The notes under the pieces: generated by a model
The model's input: the letters and a program-made list of their open reading frames with translations, nothing else
The model's database searches: none
What the model was told of the DNA's origin: nothing
Made by a program: the position numbers and the translations under genes
In this document: piece by piece, positions 16,607 to 25,323 of the stretch
Layout of the letters: every line of letters starts with the position of its first letter
Numbering within the stretch: the stretch's first letter is position 1
Assembly (NCBI GenBank): GCA_002305125.1
Contig: DBQG01000050.1
Location: 1 to 43,010, forward strand
DNA: 43,010 bases
From: Patescibacteria group bacterium UBA1400
GTDB taxonomy: Bacteria > Patescibacteriota > Microgenomatia > UBA1400
Reading direction: 5' to 3'

Positions 16607-19117
16607 CTACTTCCAAGAAGGAAACCAGAAAAAGAAGTCAACCAAATTTTTTGGTAATAAAACTCCAGCATACAAAGGATAGAAAAAAAAGAAGGCAACG
16701 ACAACTAAACTTAAGTAAAAGTAAACAAAGTGGCTGCTATTTTTGCTCCAATTCCTACTTTCATTTAAAAACCAGGCAATAAGAATCGTTAAAAATGGAA
16801 CAGCTGGAAGATAATGGTGTAAAAACATAATTCTTGGAGAAAAAGTCCAGGGCAGAAAAAAAATAAAGTAAAAGAATACAATAAGAGCTAGGTTTAATTC
16901 TTTGAATTTTAAAAATCTTTTAATAACCTTAAACAATATCCAAGGTAAAATAAATACGCCTGTCCACCAAATAATAGGATTACCTAAATTATAAATATTC
17001 CCAATTTTATTTTCTTCGTATTTAACCCAAAACCAAACAGGTCTCCACATAATAGGCCAAGTTAAGGCAGAAGATTGATAAGGGTGAGTTGCTTTTAGGC
17101 TGGTATGATACCACCACATCTGTTTTTGAAGTTCCAAAAACCGGTCAAAACTATGACCAGAAGTAAAAAAGGGCAAGTAGCAAAGTAAGTAAACAAGCGG
17201 AGGAACAATAAAATAACCTAAGAAGCTAACTACATATTTTAACCTTATCTTGTTAGTATTTTTCTCTTCTAAAAACTGCTTGACTAAAAGAACTATTACT
17301 GCTGGAAACAAATACAATCCTGTCCACTTGGTTCCGATAGCCATTCCCAAACAAACAGCAGACAGTAAATAATTCTTTTTTAAACTTAAAAGAATTGTAA
17401 AAAGAAGGAAGAAAAGAAAATAAACATCAGCCATGCCCACCCTACTCATAACAAATAAAAGCCCATCAAAAGCAAGAATAAAAGCAGCGAGTAGGCCTAT
17501 CTTTTCATTCTTAAAAACCTGACGGGCAATTAAATAAGTTAAGTAAATAACTCCCACTCCAAATAACGTCGCAGGAAAACGGAAAGCATACTGAGCCATC
17601 TTATTATTTTGACCAAACAATAATACTCCCCCTGCCATAAAAAGCTTAGCCAAAGGAGGATGAGTCCACTCATAAGCAAAGCCTTCAGGAGAAGCATTCC
17701 ACCATTCCCAGGCTTTAATATTGCCTTTTGCCATTTCCTGGGCTGTAAAACCATGATAAACCTCATCAAAAATATAATCAGGCGGATGCCAAATATTAAA
17801 AACCCTAATAACAAAGCTAAAAAAAAGAATTAAACCAAGATAAAGTTTAACATTTTTTACCCTAATCCAGCGGTTTGTTATTTTATTGATTTTAAAAAAT
17901 GACAAAAATCTTTCACTGTCAAACTTAACTTCTTTTAGCTTCCCTACCCAAAAGAATAAAGTTATCAGATAAACAAAAATGGTAATCAAGCTTAGCAAAA
18001 AAGAAGTTCCCCCAAAAACGTTTGTTATTTTTGAGAAATCAGGATAGTAATAATTATAAACAAAAAACAGGTTAACCAAATGAGCAAAAGAAAGAAAAAT
18101 AAAACCCAGAAGTAAAACAACGGATCTATAAAGACCTGTTGCTATGAGCAAAAAAGGAAGGGTGGACAAAAGATATCTTTCATGCACTCTGGTAGGAAAA
18201 AGAAAAAAGTTAAAAAGAAATAAAGCTCCTGCCAAATAAAAAGCTCTTTTTTTACCCTTCTTTTTTAAAAGGAAAAAGGCAACTATAGCCTCCCAGAATA
18301 AAAATATAAATAACCCCCATTGTTGATAGGAAAAATTTAAAAATAAGGCAGCATCTTGCTGCCAACCAGCTATAAGTCCCCATAAGTTAAAAGCATTTAG
18401 AGAGGTATAGGCATAATCTTCTCCCATCTGAATTATAAGTTTAAAAAGGCCAAAAAAGGGATCATAAGGAAAAAAAGGTAAAGCTAAAAATAGAACCATA
18501 AGCAAAGCTAAACTAAGGTAAATTATTCCCTTTAAAAACTTTCTCTGTTTAAGGAAAAAAACTATTATTAAAGGAAAAATGAATAATGCCTGAGGTTTTA
18601 CCAAAAGAGCTAAGCTATAAATTAAAGAAGAAGTAATAATTTTATTTTTATTTAATAAAAAATAAATGGTAGAAACCAACAGTAAGTTTAATAAAGAATC
18701 TGCCTGTCCCCAAACACTAGAATTAAAAATCACGGCAGGATTAAGCAGGTAAAGCAGAAAGCTTGTCCAGGCCCACTTGGATGACTTTATTTTTACTATT
18801 TTGAAAATTAAAACTGCGGTGATAATATCAGCTAAATTATTAGGCAATTTAAATAGTTGCAATAATAAAAACGGGTCAGTAATACTAAAAAGCTTTTTAA
18901 GCCAACCCAACCCCCATAAAATAAAAAGATAGCCAGGCGTATAATGAGTCCAGATATCAGGATGGTAAAAATTAGCAGGTCCCAAGCTAACTAATCTATC
19001 TGCCCAACTGTACCAAGCGGACATGTCTACCCTAAAACCTTTAAAAAAAGACAGCAAGATTCTTATTAAAAAACCAAAGCTAATTAAACTCCAAAAAATA
19101 ATCTTTTCTCTTTTCAT
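16607..19117 (-). CDS. Fused double GT-C glycosyltransferase (Gpi18-like + PMT/GT39-like)
   Basis: A polytopic membrane protein of 836 aa that reads as two GT-C enzymes in one chain. The N-terminal half (about 1-400) has the Gpi18/mannosyltransferase pattern: FRVDMSAWYSWADRL, NPAVIFNSSVWGQADSL, KPQALFIFPL, FPTRVHERYLL. The C-terminal half (from about 430) is PMT-like: the acidic FDEVYHG (about 446), THPPLAKL, FRFPATLFG, MSRVGMADVYFLFF, GTKWTG and HHYLPAVPF near the end. PMT enzymes move mannose from polyprenyl-phosphate-mannose to Ser/Thr of exported proteins. It directly abuts the GT87-like gene (no gap) and converges on the Ser-rich surface proteins, which could be substrates. Sugar and acceptor are inference. 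Confidence 0.85.
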   Translation of the reverse strand: MKREKIIFWSLISFGFLIRILLSFFKGFRVDMSAWYSWADRLVSLGPANFYHPDIWTHYTPGYLFILWGLGWLKKLFSITDPFLLLQLFKLPNNLADIITAVLIFKIVKIKSSKWAWTSFLLYLLNPAVIFNSSVWGQADSLLNLLLVSTIYFLLNKNKIITSSLIYSLALLVKPQALFIFPLIIVFFLKQRKFLKGIIYLSLALLMVLFLALPFFPYDPFFGLFKLIIQMGEDYAYTSLNAFNLWGLIAGWQQDAALFLNFSYQQWGLFIFLFWEAIVAFFLLKKKGKKRAFYLAGALFLFNFFLFPTRVHERYLLSTLPFLLIATGLYRSVVLLLGFIFLSFAHLVNLFFVYNYYYPDFSKITNVFGGTSFLLSLITIFVYLITLFFWVGKLKEVKFDSERFLSFFKINKITNRWIRVKNVKLYLGLILFFSFVIRVFNIWHPPDYIFDEVYHGFTAQEMAKGNIKAWEWWNASPEGFAYEWTHPPLAKLFMAGGVLLFGQNNKMAQYAFRFPATLFGVGVIYLTYLIARQVFKNEKIGLLAAFILAFDGLLFVMSRVGMADVYFLFFLLFTILLSLKKNYLLSAVCLGMAIGTKWTGLYLFPAVIVLLVKQFLEEKNTNKIRLKYVVSFLGYFIVPPLVYLLCYLPFFTSGHSFDRFLELQKQMWWYHTSLKATHPYQSSALTWPIMWRPVWFWVKYEENKIGNIYNLGNPIIWWTGVFILPWILFKVIKRFLKFKELNLALIVFFYFIFFLPWTFSPRIMFLHHYLPAVPFLTILIAWFLNESRNWSKNSSHFVYFYLSLVVVAFFFFYPLYAGVLLPKNLVDFFFWFPSWK

Positions 19118-20353
19118 CTAAGAAACTCTCTTTTTTAAAATAATGCTTCTGACACCAACGATAAACAGAAAAATTATACTAACATTCCTTAGAATTTGTA
19201 AGTAAAAAATTTCCAGCTGATGACCCTGATTATAAAATTGATCCAAAAACTGACTATATAAAATAGGATAAATAAACTGATTTATTAACGCTATTATAAC
19301 GGCAATAAAAAAAATTATTAAATAATCAAAAAAATACTTCTTACTGGTTTTTAAAAGAGGAATAAAGGACATAAACCAAAAAAGATACTGAGGATGAAGG
19401 TTTTTAGAAAAGATTAAAAATAAAATTCCCAAAAGCATGAAAATACCAGCCTTAACCTGAAGGTGAAAAAAATTCTTAAAATATAAAAAAATATAAAATC
19501 CCAAAAGACTAAAAATCCAATACCAATTAAGCCAAACACTATTGTTCAACCTATCAACAATGCCCCAAACGCCATATCCTCCTATTAATGCCGGAGGTTT
19601 CCCCGCTGTTAATAAAGATTTTGCTGTTAACACTACCCCATAAGTGCTTTCAATACTAATGGGTTTCTTGGCATGAAAGCTAAGACTTGTGGCCAACTGC
19701 TCAAGATTTCCCCCAAGAATAAAAAAAGACAAAGCAGCTGCCATCAAAGCTATAAAAAAGAAGCTTAAAGATAAAAAAATCTTTTTATACTGCTTTTTAA
19801 AAAATAATAAAAGCAGTAAATAAGGCAGAAAAATTATCGGATAAACTTTTAAAGATACGGCAAATCCCAACAAAAAAAAAGAAAGGTAGGTTTTTTTCTT
19901 TTTATAAGCTAAAAAACCCAAAAGAACCAGCAGGGAAACCATAAGCTCAAAACGGAATAGCAGAATCGGCCCCAAAGCCAATAGTAAAATTAAATATAAA
20001 TATGAATTTATTAAAGGTCTCTGAGAAAAATAAAGATAAAGATGTAAAAATAAAAGCAGGATATTAACTAATAAAAAAGACATAAGATAATTAAGATAAG
20101 TTAAACTGGCAGTACCAAATAGATTAAATAAAAGAGGTGTAAAAAGAAAAATTAAAGTACCGGGCAATATTTCATTATTTTGTAAATTTATAAAACTGAA
20201 GCTTTGTAAGAAAACCTCAACTTGCTTAGTGTAATAATTATAAACATCAACCTCTAAATGCCCTCTCCAGACAGGATTATGAGACTGAAGAAAAATTATT
20301 GTTAAAACAAGTTGAGCCAAAAAAAGAAGAGCTATTTTTTTATACTTAAACAT
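19118..20353 (-). CDS. GT87/DUF2029-like integral membrane glycosyltransferase
   Basis: 411 aa with about 10-12 hydrophobic segments. The N-terminal loop VWRGHLEVDVYNYYTKQVEVF has the acidic residues typical of polyprenyl-phosphate-sugar-dependent GT-C enzymes. Later FRFELMVSLLVLLGF, SLKVYPIIFLPYLLLLLFF and KNLHPQYLFWFMSFIPLL resemble GT87 mannosyltransferases. It is contiguous with the fused GT-C gene downstream (stop and start codons touch), so the two very likely act in one glycan pathway. Family level is moderately secure; donor and acceptor are unknown. Confidence 0.72.
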   Translation of the reverse strand: MFKYKKIALLFLAQLVLTIIFLQSHNPVWRGHLEVDVYNYYTKQVEVFLQSFSFINLQNNEILPGTLIFLFTPLLFNLFGTASLTYLNYLMSFLLVNILLLFLHLYLYFSQRPLINSYLYLILLLALGPILLFRFELMVSLLVLLGFLAYKKKKTYLSFFLLGFAVSLKVYPIIFLPYLLLLLFFKKQYKKIFLSLSFFFIALMAAALSFFILGGNLEQLATSLSFHAKKPISIESTYGVVLTAKSLLTAGKPPALIGGYGVWGIVDRLNNSVWLNWYWIFSLLGFYIFLYFKNFFHLQVKAGIFMLLGILFLIFSKNLHPQYLFWFMSFIPLLKTSKKYFFDYLIIFFIAVIIALINQFIYPILYSQFLDQFYNQGHQLEIFYLQILRNVSIIFLFIVGVRSIILKKRVS

Positions 20354-20450
20354 TTACATTTAAACTAAATAATATCCATTATTATGATACACATTCTTTT
20401 ATCCGCTTGCCAATTTTTCATGTTAAGTAAATTTGTTAACCGAAGTTTTG

Positions 20451-21530
20451 TCAGTACCTTTTGAAGATTTTTTCATCAAAATATTTATGAATTCTACTCC
20501 AATCATTGTCTCTTGGTATTAATACCCACTGTCCATACTCTTCTATTGGAGGATTATATAAAAATCCAGGATTTTCCTCATCTCCATAATCCAAGCTTAA
20601 AGTTCTTATCTGATTGTGGTTTTTAACAAACCTTAGAAAAAGACTTAAAAAAGCGGTCGTCTGCTGTTGAGAGAACTGCGTATCAAGCTTAACATTACTT
20701 CCTAAAGTACTCCTAATTTCCATAATCTTTTTAGGATTAAACATCACATCTAAGGAAAGAATACGATCCTTTAGAGCTAAAAGTATTTGTTTTTGCCGCT
20801 GAGAACGGGCAAAATCTGTTCCTTCTTCTCCTTCGGCATTTCTGGATCTAACATACTTTAGGGCTGACTGGCCGTTCATGTGTTGCAGGCCAGCGTCAAA
20901 ATGTAAATGTTCATACCGACATTTATACTCTAAATCGCCACCACATTCATCATTCTCCCTACCAGCAATCGGATACTTATAGTCATCAAAACTTCTGTCT
21001 ACTTTCACTTCAATTCCATCAAGTAAATCTATCAATTGAACAAAACCCTGAAAATCCATTAAAACAACGTAATGAACTGGCTGATTAACTACCTCATAAA
21101 CAGCATCTTTGACTAATACAAATCCTCCTCCTTCTTTTCGTTCCTCTCCATAATGATAGGCAGTATTTATTTTTGCCTGTAGTGAATCAAGCCAAACATC
21201 ACGGGGCAAAGATAACATAACTGTATCAGCATCATTTTTATCAATAGAAATAAAAATCATCGTGTCGGTTAAATCATTACCTTCGTGATCTCCTCCACTT
21301 ACACCTAGAAGTAAAATGTTGGTTCTGTTATTATTAGAATCTAGGCTGGAAGTATCAGCAGTCATAAGAGAAAAAGCCAGTTTTGGACCTTTAAATGTTT
21401 GGGATAAAAAGTCTTTACAAAAAGGGGCTGTCAGTTTAAGCAAAAAAAGACCTCCTATTATCGCCATTCCTAAAATTAAGGGTTTTAACAAAGATAAATA
21501 TTTAAAAAACTGACGTTTAATCTTGCTCAT
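20451..21530 (-). CDS. LytR-CpsA-Psr (LCP) family polymer ligase
   Basis: Attaches lipid-linked polymers to peptidoglycan in Gram-positive-type envelopes. 359 aa: one N-terminal membrane helix (about 17-34), then the LCP domain with NILLLGVSGGDHEGNDLTDTM (about 70-90), LSLPRDVWLD, INTAYHYG (Arg/Asp phosphate-binding region), VVLMDFQGFVQLIDLLDGIEV, and YVRSRNAEGEEGTDFARSQRQ. The conserved Asp/Arg residues of the LCP active site are visible. It is divergent from the UvrD-like gene with only 20 bp between start codons, and lies 97 bp upstream of the GT87-like gene. It suggests a secondary wall polymer is attached in this organism. Confidence 0.93.
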   Translation of the reverse strand: MSKIKRQFFKYLSLLKPLILGMAIIGGLFLLKLTAPFCKDFLSQTFKGPKLAFSLMTADTSSLDSNNNRTNILLLGVSGGDHEGNDLTDTMIFISIDKNDADTVMLSLPRDVWLDSLQAKINTAYHYGEERKEGGGFVLVKDAVYEVVNQPVHYVVLMDFQGFVQLIDLLDGIEVKVDRSFDDYKYPIAGRENDECGGDLEYKCRYEHLHFDAGLQHMNGQSALKYVRSRNAEGEEGTDFARSQRQKQILLALKDRILSLDVMFNPKKIMEIRSTLGSNVKLDTQFSQQQTTAFLSLFLRFVKNHNQIRTLSLDYGDEENPGFLYNPPIEEYGQWVLIPRDNDWSRIHKYFDEKIFKRY

Positions 21531-21536
21531 TTTTAC

Positions 21537-21544
21537 ATTAAAAT
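21537..21544. promoter_or_regulatory. Overlapping divergent -10 boxes between LCP and UvrD-like genes
   Basis: The 20-bp gap between start codons holds TAAAAT on the plus strand (21539-21544, 6 nt before ATG 21551) and TTTAAT on the minus strand (21537-21542, 6 nt before ATG 21530). Both have leaderless spacing. -35 elements would fall inside the opposite gene and are weak. Confidence 0.5.
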
Positions 21545-21550
21545 TTTAAC

Positions 21551-23368
21551 ATGGTCTTTAAATTAGGGGAAGATTTAAATCCAGAACAGAAAAAAGCAGT
21601 CTTATTTGACAAGGGACCTTTATTGGTTTTAGCCGGTGCTGGTTCGGGAAAAACCAGAGTTTTAACTTATAAAACCAGTTTTTATATTTTAGAAAAGAAA
21701 GTTAATCCGCAAAACATTCTCCTACTAACCTTTACCAATAAATCAGCCGAAGAAATGAAACAAAGAATAAAAAACCAGCTTCTTCCCCAGTTAAAACCCC
21801 TAGTCCTTCCCTTTGCCGGTACTTTTCATTCCCTTTGTGCCAAGATTTTAAGAAAAGAAGGTAAGCACCTGGGCATCCTCCCCTCATATCTTATTTACGA
21901 TAAAACTGATCAAAAAGATTTAATTAAACACGTTATGGGGCTTTTAGATATTTCCACACAGAAATTTCAGCCAGCTTCTATCTCTGCCACCATTTCATCG
22001 GCTAAAAATGAACTTATGGATCCTGATGAGTATAAAAAATATGCCAGAGGTTATTTTCAAGAAACGGTGGCCAAAATTTACCCCCTTTACCAACAGCTTT
22101 TATCTGACTATCAGGCTTTAGATTTTGATGATCTTATCTTAAAAACAGTAAAGATTTTTGAACAAGAACCCAAAGTTTTACAAACTTATGAAAACTTATT
22201 TAAATATATTCTTGTTGACGAATATCATGATACCAATCATGCTCAATATAAGTTAACTAAACTTCTGGCTAAAAATCACCAAAACCTTACTGTTGTCGCT
22301 GACTGTTCCCAAAGTATTTATGGTTGGAGAGGGGCTGATTTCCGCAATGTATTAAATTTACAAAAAGACTTTCCTTCCATTAAAACCATTAATTTAGAAC
22401 AAAACTACCGTTGTAGCAAAACAATTCTTAAAGCGGCCTTCTCAGTTATAAACAAAAACACCACTCATCCTGTCTTAAATTTGTGGACAGAAAACTTTAC
22501 AGGCAACAAAATTAAATTCTATCAGGCTCTTTCAGAAAAAGATGAGGCTTTATTTATAGTCCAGGAAGTTTTAGGACAAATGGTAAATAATCATGCTAGC
22601 TTCGATGATTTTGTCGTCCTTTACCGCACCAATGCTCAATCGCGGGTACTGGAAGAGGCTTTTTTACAAGCCAGCTTGCCTTATATTCTTGTCGGCGGCG
22701 TCCGTTTTTACGAACGAAAGGAAATAAAAGACTGCCTCGCTTATCTAAGACTGCTGCAAAACCCAAAAGACAGAATTTCTTATAAAAGAGTTGAAAAACT
22801 GGGAAAAAGAAAACTTGATAAGTTTTTAGAGCTCCAAGAAAAAATTGACCTAACAAAAATAAAAACCATTGATCTTTTAAAAAAGGTTTTGGAAACTGTT
22901 GATTACTGGTCTTTTTTTAATAAAAAGGATGAAAAAGATTTGGCTAGAATTGAGAATATTAAAGAACTTTTTTCTGTGGCTTTGGAATTTACCAAACTGA
23001 CCGATTTTCTGGAAAATGTGGCCCTAGTAGAACAAGAGTATCAATCAGAAACTGATCTTAAAACAGAAGGAAAAAAAGCCGTAACTTTAATGACCCTACA
23101 TGCCGCTAAAGGCCTAGAGTTTAAAACTGTTTTTATGACCGGCATGGAAGAAGGAATCTTTCCCCACTCCCGCAGCTTATTGGCAAAAGACGAGCTTGAA
23201 GAAGAAAGAAGACTAGCATATGTAGGCATAACCAGGGCTAAAGAAAACCTTTATTTAACCTGCAGCAGGCAGCGTTTATACTTTGGCAGCCAGAACTATA
23301 ACCAAATTTCCCGCTTCATTACCGAAATTGATAGTAATTTGCTACAATTAGTTAATGATCGTTCGTGA
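21551..23368 (+). CDS. UvrD/PcrA-like superfamily 1A DNA helicase
   Basis: A 3'-5' DNA helicase for repair or replication restart. 605 aa with motif I GAGSGKTR (about 30-37), Ia LTFTNKSAEEMK, Ib GTFHSLCAK, II VDEYHDTNHAQY, III VADCSQSIYGWRGAD, IV LEQNYRCSKTI, V TLHAAKGLEFKTVF and VI RRLAYVGITRAKENLYL. It is about 100 aa shorter than classic UvrD, mostly in the 2B region, where the usual RGIG segment is missing. Motif II has His where the family normally has Gln (DEFQDTN), and motif III has CSQ for DDQ. The end overlaps the first FemAB gene by 14 nt. Catalytic residues for ATP hydrolysis are otherwise present. Confidence 0.92.
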   Translation: MVFKLGEDLNPEQKKAVLFDKGPLLVLAGAGSGKTRVLTYKTSFYILEKKVNPQNILLLTFTNKSAEEMKQRIKNQLLPQLKPLVLPFAGTFHSLCAKILRKEGKHLGILPSYLIYDKTDQKDLIKHVMGLLDISTQKFQPASISATISSAKNELMDPDEYKKYARGYFQETVAKIYPLYQQLLSDYQALDFDDLILKTVKIFEQEPKVLQTYENLFKYILVDEYHDTNHAQYKLTKLLAKNHQNLTVVADCSQSIYGWRGADFRNVLNLQKDFPSIKTINLEQNYRCSKTILKAAFSVINKNTTHPVLNLWTENFTGNKIKFYQALSEKDEALFIVQEVLGQMVNNHASFDDFVVLYRTNAQSRVLEEAFLQASLPYILVGGVRFYERKEIKDCLAYLRLLQNPKDRISYKRVEKLGKRKLDKFLELQEKIDLTKIKTIDLLKKVLETVDYWSFFNKKDEKDLARIENIKELFSVALEFTKLTDFLENVALVEQEYQSETDLKTEGKKAVTLMTLHAAKGLEFKTVFMTGMEEGIFPHSRSLLAKDELEEERRLAYVGITRAKENLYLTCSRQRLYFGSQNYNQISRFITEIDSNLLQLVNDRS

Positions 23369-24356
23369 AGTTTATCTTGAAGAAAAAGAACAATTTAACC
23401 AAGTGGTTACTCACCCCCTGCAATCTTGGCAATGGGGGGAGTTTAGAGAAAAAACAGGAGTTAAAGTCTTAAGGATTTCGGGTTTTGAGCAAAAAAATGT
23501 AATCTCCGGCTTTCAGCTTACCATTCATCCTATTCCTAAAACAAATTATACCATCGGCTATTTACCAAAATGTACAAAACCAGACTCACAGATATTTGAA
23601 GCCCTTAAAAAAATCGGCCAGGATTATAACTGTATTTTCATTAAGATGGAGCCTAACCTTACTTCCGGTAAACAGTATTTTTTAGAAAACAACTGCATGC
23701 CGGGCAGACCTTTGTTTACTAAATATACCTTTCAAATCGATCTGAGAAAGACGGAAGAAAATTTACTGGAACAAATGAAACAGAAAACAAGATATAATCT
23801 TAGGCTGGCTCAAAAAAATGGCGTCAAAGTTGAAGAAGATAATTCTTTAAACGCCTTTCAAGCTTACCTTGAGCTCACTTTCCAAACTACTAAAAGACAA
23901 AAGTTTTATGCTCATAACAAAGAGTATCATGAAAAAATGTGGCAAACTCTTTTCCCCAGTGGTATTGCCCATCTTTTAAAGGCAACTTATAAAAATCAAA
24001 TTTTAGCTACCTGGATCTTATTTACTTTTAATAATGTCTTATACTATCCTTACGGAGCTTCTTCGCGGGAGTACCGGGAAGTTATGGCTTCAAACCTTCT
24101 AATGTGGGAAGCGATCAGATTTGGTCAACAGCAGCACTGTCATACTTTTGATATGTGGGGCAGTTTGGGACCCGAACCTGACACAAAAGACCCCTGGTAT
24201 GGATTTCACCGTTTTAAAGAAGGCTATGGTGCTAACCTGGTTGAATTTATCGGTACCTATGACTTTATCTTAAACCAACCTTTATACAATCTTTATAATA
24301 TTGCTGATAATTTACGCTGGAAATATTTAAAACTCAAAGCCTTGCTTCCTTTTTAA
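23355..24356 (+). CDS. FemAB-family aminoacyltransferase (peptidoglycan cross-bridge), copy 1
   Basis: A tandem-GNAT protein that adds amino acids from aminoacyl-tRNA to the lipid II stem peptide. 333 aa. Family features: SWQWGEFREKTG near the N-terminus, QMKQKTRYNLRLAQKNGV (about 136-153), ATWILFTFNNVLYYPYGASS, LMWEAIRFGQQQHCHTFDMWGSLG, and FHRFKEGYGANLVEFIGTYD. The start overlaps the UvrD-like gene by 14 nt and the next FemAB gene follows 1 bp after its stop, so they form one operon. Which residue it adds cannot be told from sequence. Confidence 0.9.
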   Translation: MIVREVYLEEKEQFNQVVTHPLQSWQWGEFREKTGVKVLRISGFEQKNVISGFQLTIHPIPKTNYTIGYLPKCTKPDSQIFEALKKIGQDYNCIFIKMEPNLTSGKQYFLENNCMPGRPLFTKYTFQIDLRKTEENLLEQMKQKTRYNLRLAQKNGVKVEEDNSLNAFQAYLELTFQTTKRQKFYAHNKEYHEKMWQTLFPSGIAHLLKATYKNQILATWILFTFNNVLYYPYGASSREYREVMASNLLMWEAIRFGQQQHCHTFDMWGSLGPEPDTKDPWYGFHRFKEGYGANLVEFIGTYDFILNQPLYNLYNIADNLRWKYLKLKALLPF

Positions 24357-24357
24357 C

Positions 24358-25323
24358 ATGAACACTTTCTTTCCGCTTCAAGACGTCCGGCAAACCGTTT
24401 TTTATGCTAATTTTATGAAAAAAATGGGCTGGAGAGTAAAAAAAATTGATTGTTGTTATCTGTTTTTTAAGAAACTACCTTTTTTACCTTTTTATCTAGG
24501 AAAAATCTTGCGCTACAGCAATAAACTTAATCTCCAAAAGTTAAAAGATGCGGTAAAAAAATATCGCTTTCTCTTTATCAAGCTTTACCCTTTTCAAATA
24601 CATAAAAACTTAGTAAGTCATACTAAAAAGCAAGGAAAAACCAAAAACTCTCTTTTCAAAAAAGACAATCATCCTTTAATCCCCACTAAAACTATTTTTC
24701 TTGATTTGGAAAAGAACCTTGAAGAAATAAAAAAAAGTTTCAAGCAAAAAACCCGCTATAATTTAAATTTAAGCCTGAGAAAAGAAGTTATAACAAAAGT
24801 TATTGACGGCGGCCGTATAACAAATAAACAGTTAAAAGAATTTTTTGACCTTTGGTCCCAAAACAAACCTTATAATTTTCTTTTCAAACCCTCCCTTAAA
24901 GAACTGCTGAGTTTAACTGAAAGCTTTTCTAAAAATTGTTTTTTTGTTTTTGTTTTTAAGCATAAGGAAATTATTGCCCAAAGCTTAATCTTAACTTCAA
25001 AAAATATGGCCTGTTACTGGTTTAATGCTTCTAATAAAAAAGGAAAGGCTTTATTTGCTCCTACTTTAGTAATTTGGGAAGCTGTCAGAGAAGGAAAAAA
25101 AAGGGGTTTAAAAGTGTTTGATCTTGATGGTATCTATGACAAAAGGTTCAATAATCAAGCCGGATGGCAGGGGTTTAGCAGATTTAAACAAGGGTTTGGG
25201 GGCAAAATAGTTGTTTTCACAAAACCTTTAACCTTTAAAACTTTTCTTTTAAACAGATTACTGCCAGGCGGGACAAAGAAGTTTAAAAGGACAAAAGTCA
25301 CAGTAAAGTCCGGGACTGGGTAA
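24358..25323 (+). CDS. FemAB-family aminoacyltransferase, copy 2 (divergent)
   Basis: 321 aa, paralogous to the preceding gene. It shares SFKQKTRYNLNLSL, CYWFNASNKKGKALFAPTLVIWEAVREGKKRGLKVFDLDGI and FSRFKQGFGGKIVVF. The N-terminal part is shorter and more diverged, rich in Lys and aromatic residues. Two adjacent copies suggest sequential addition of two residues, as in FemA/FemB or MurM/MurN (inference). Its last 66 nt lie antisense to the end of the helicase-nuclease gene; both C-termini look genuine. Confidence 0.85.
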   Translation: MNTFFPLQDVRQTVFYANFMKKMGWRVKKIDCCYLFFKKLPFLPFYLGKILRYSNKLNLQKLKDAVKKYRFLFIKLYPFQIHKNLVSHTKKQGKTKNSLFKKDNHPLIPTKTIFLDLEKNLEEIKKSFKQKTRYNLNLSLRKEVITKVIDGGRITNKQLKEFFDLWSQNKPYNFLFKPSLKELLSLTESFSKNCFFVFVFKHKEIIAQSLILTSKNMACYWFNASNKKGKALFAPTLVIWEAVREGKKRGLKVFDLDGIYDKRFNNQAGWQGFSRFKQGFGGKIVVFTKPLTFKTFLLNRLLPGGTKKFKRTKVTVKSGTG

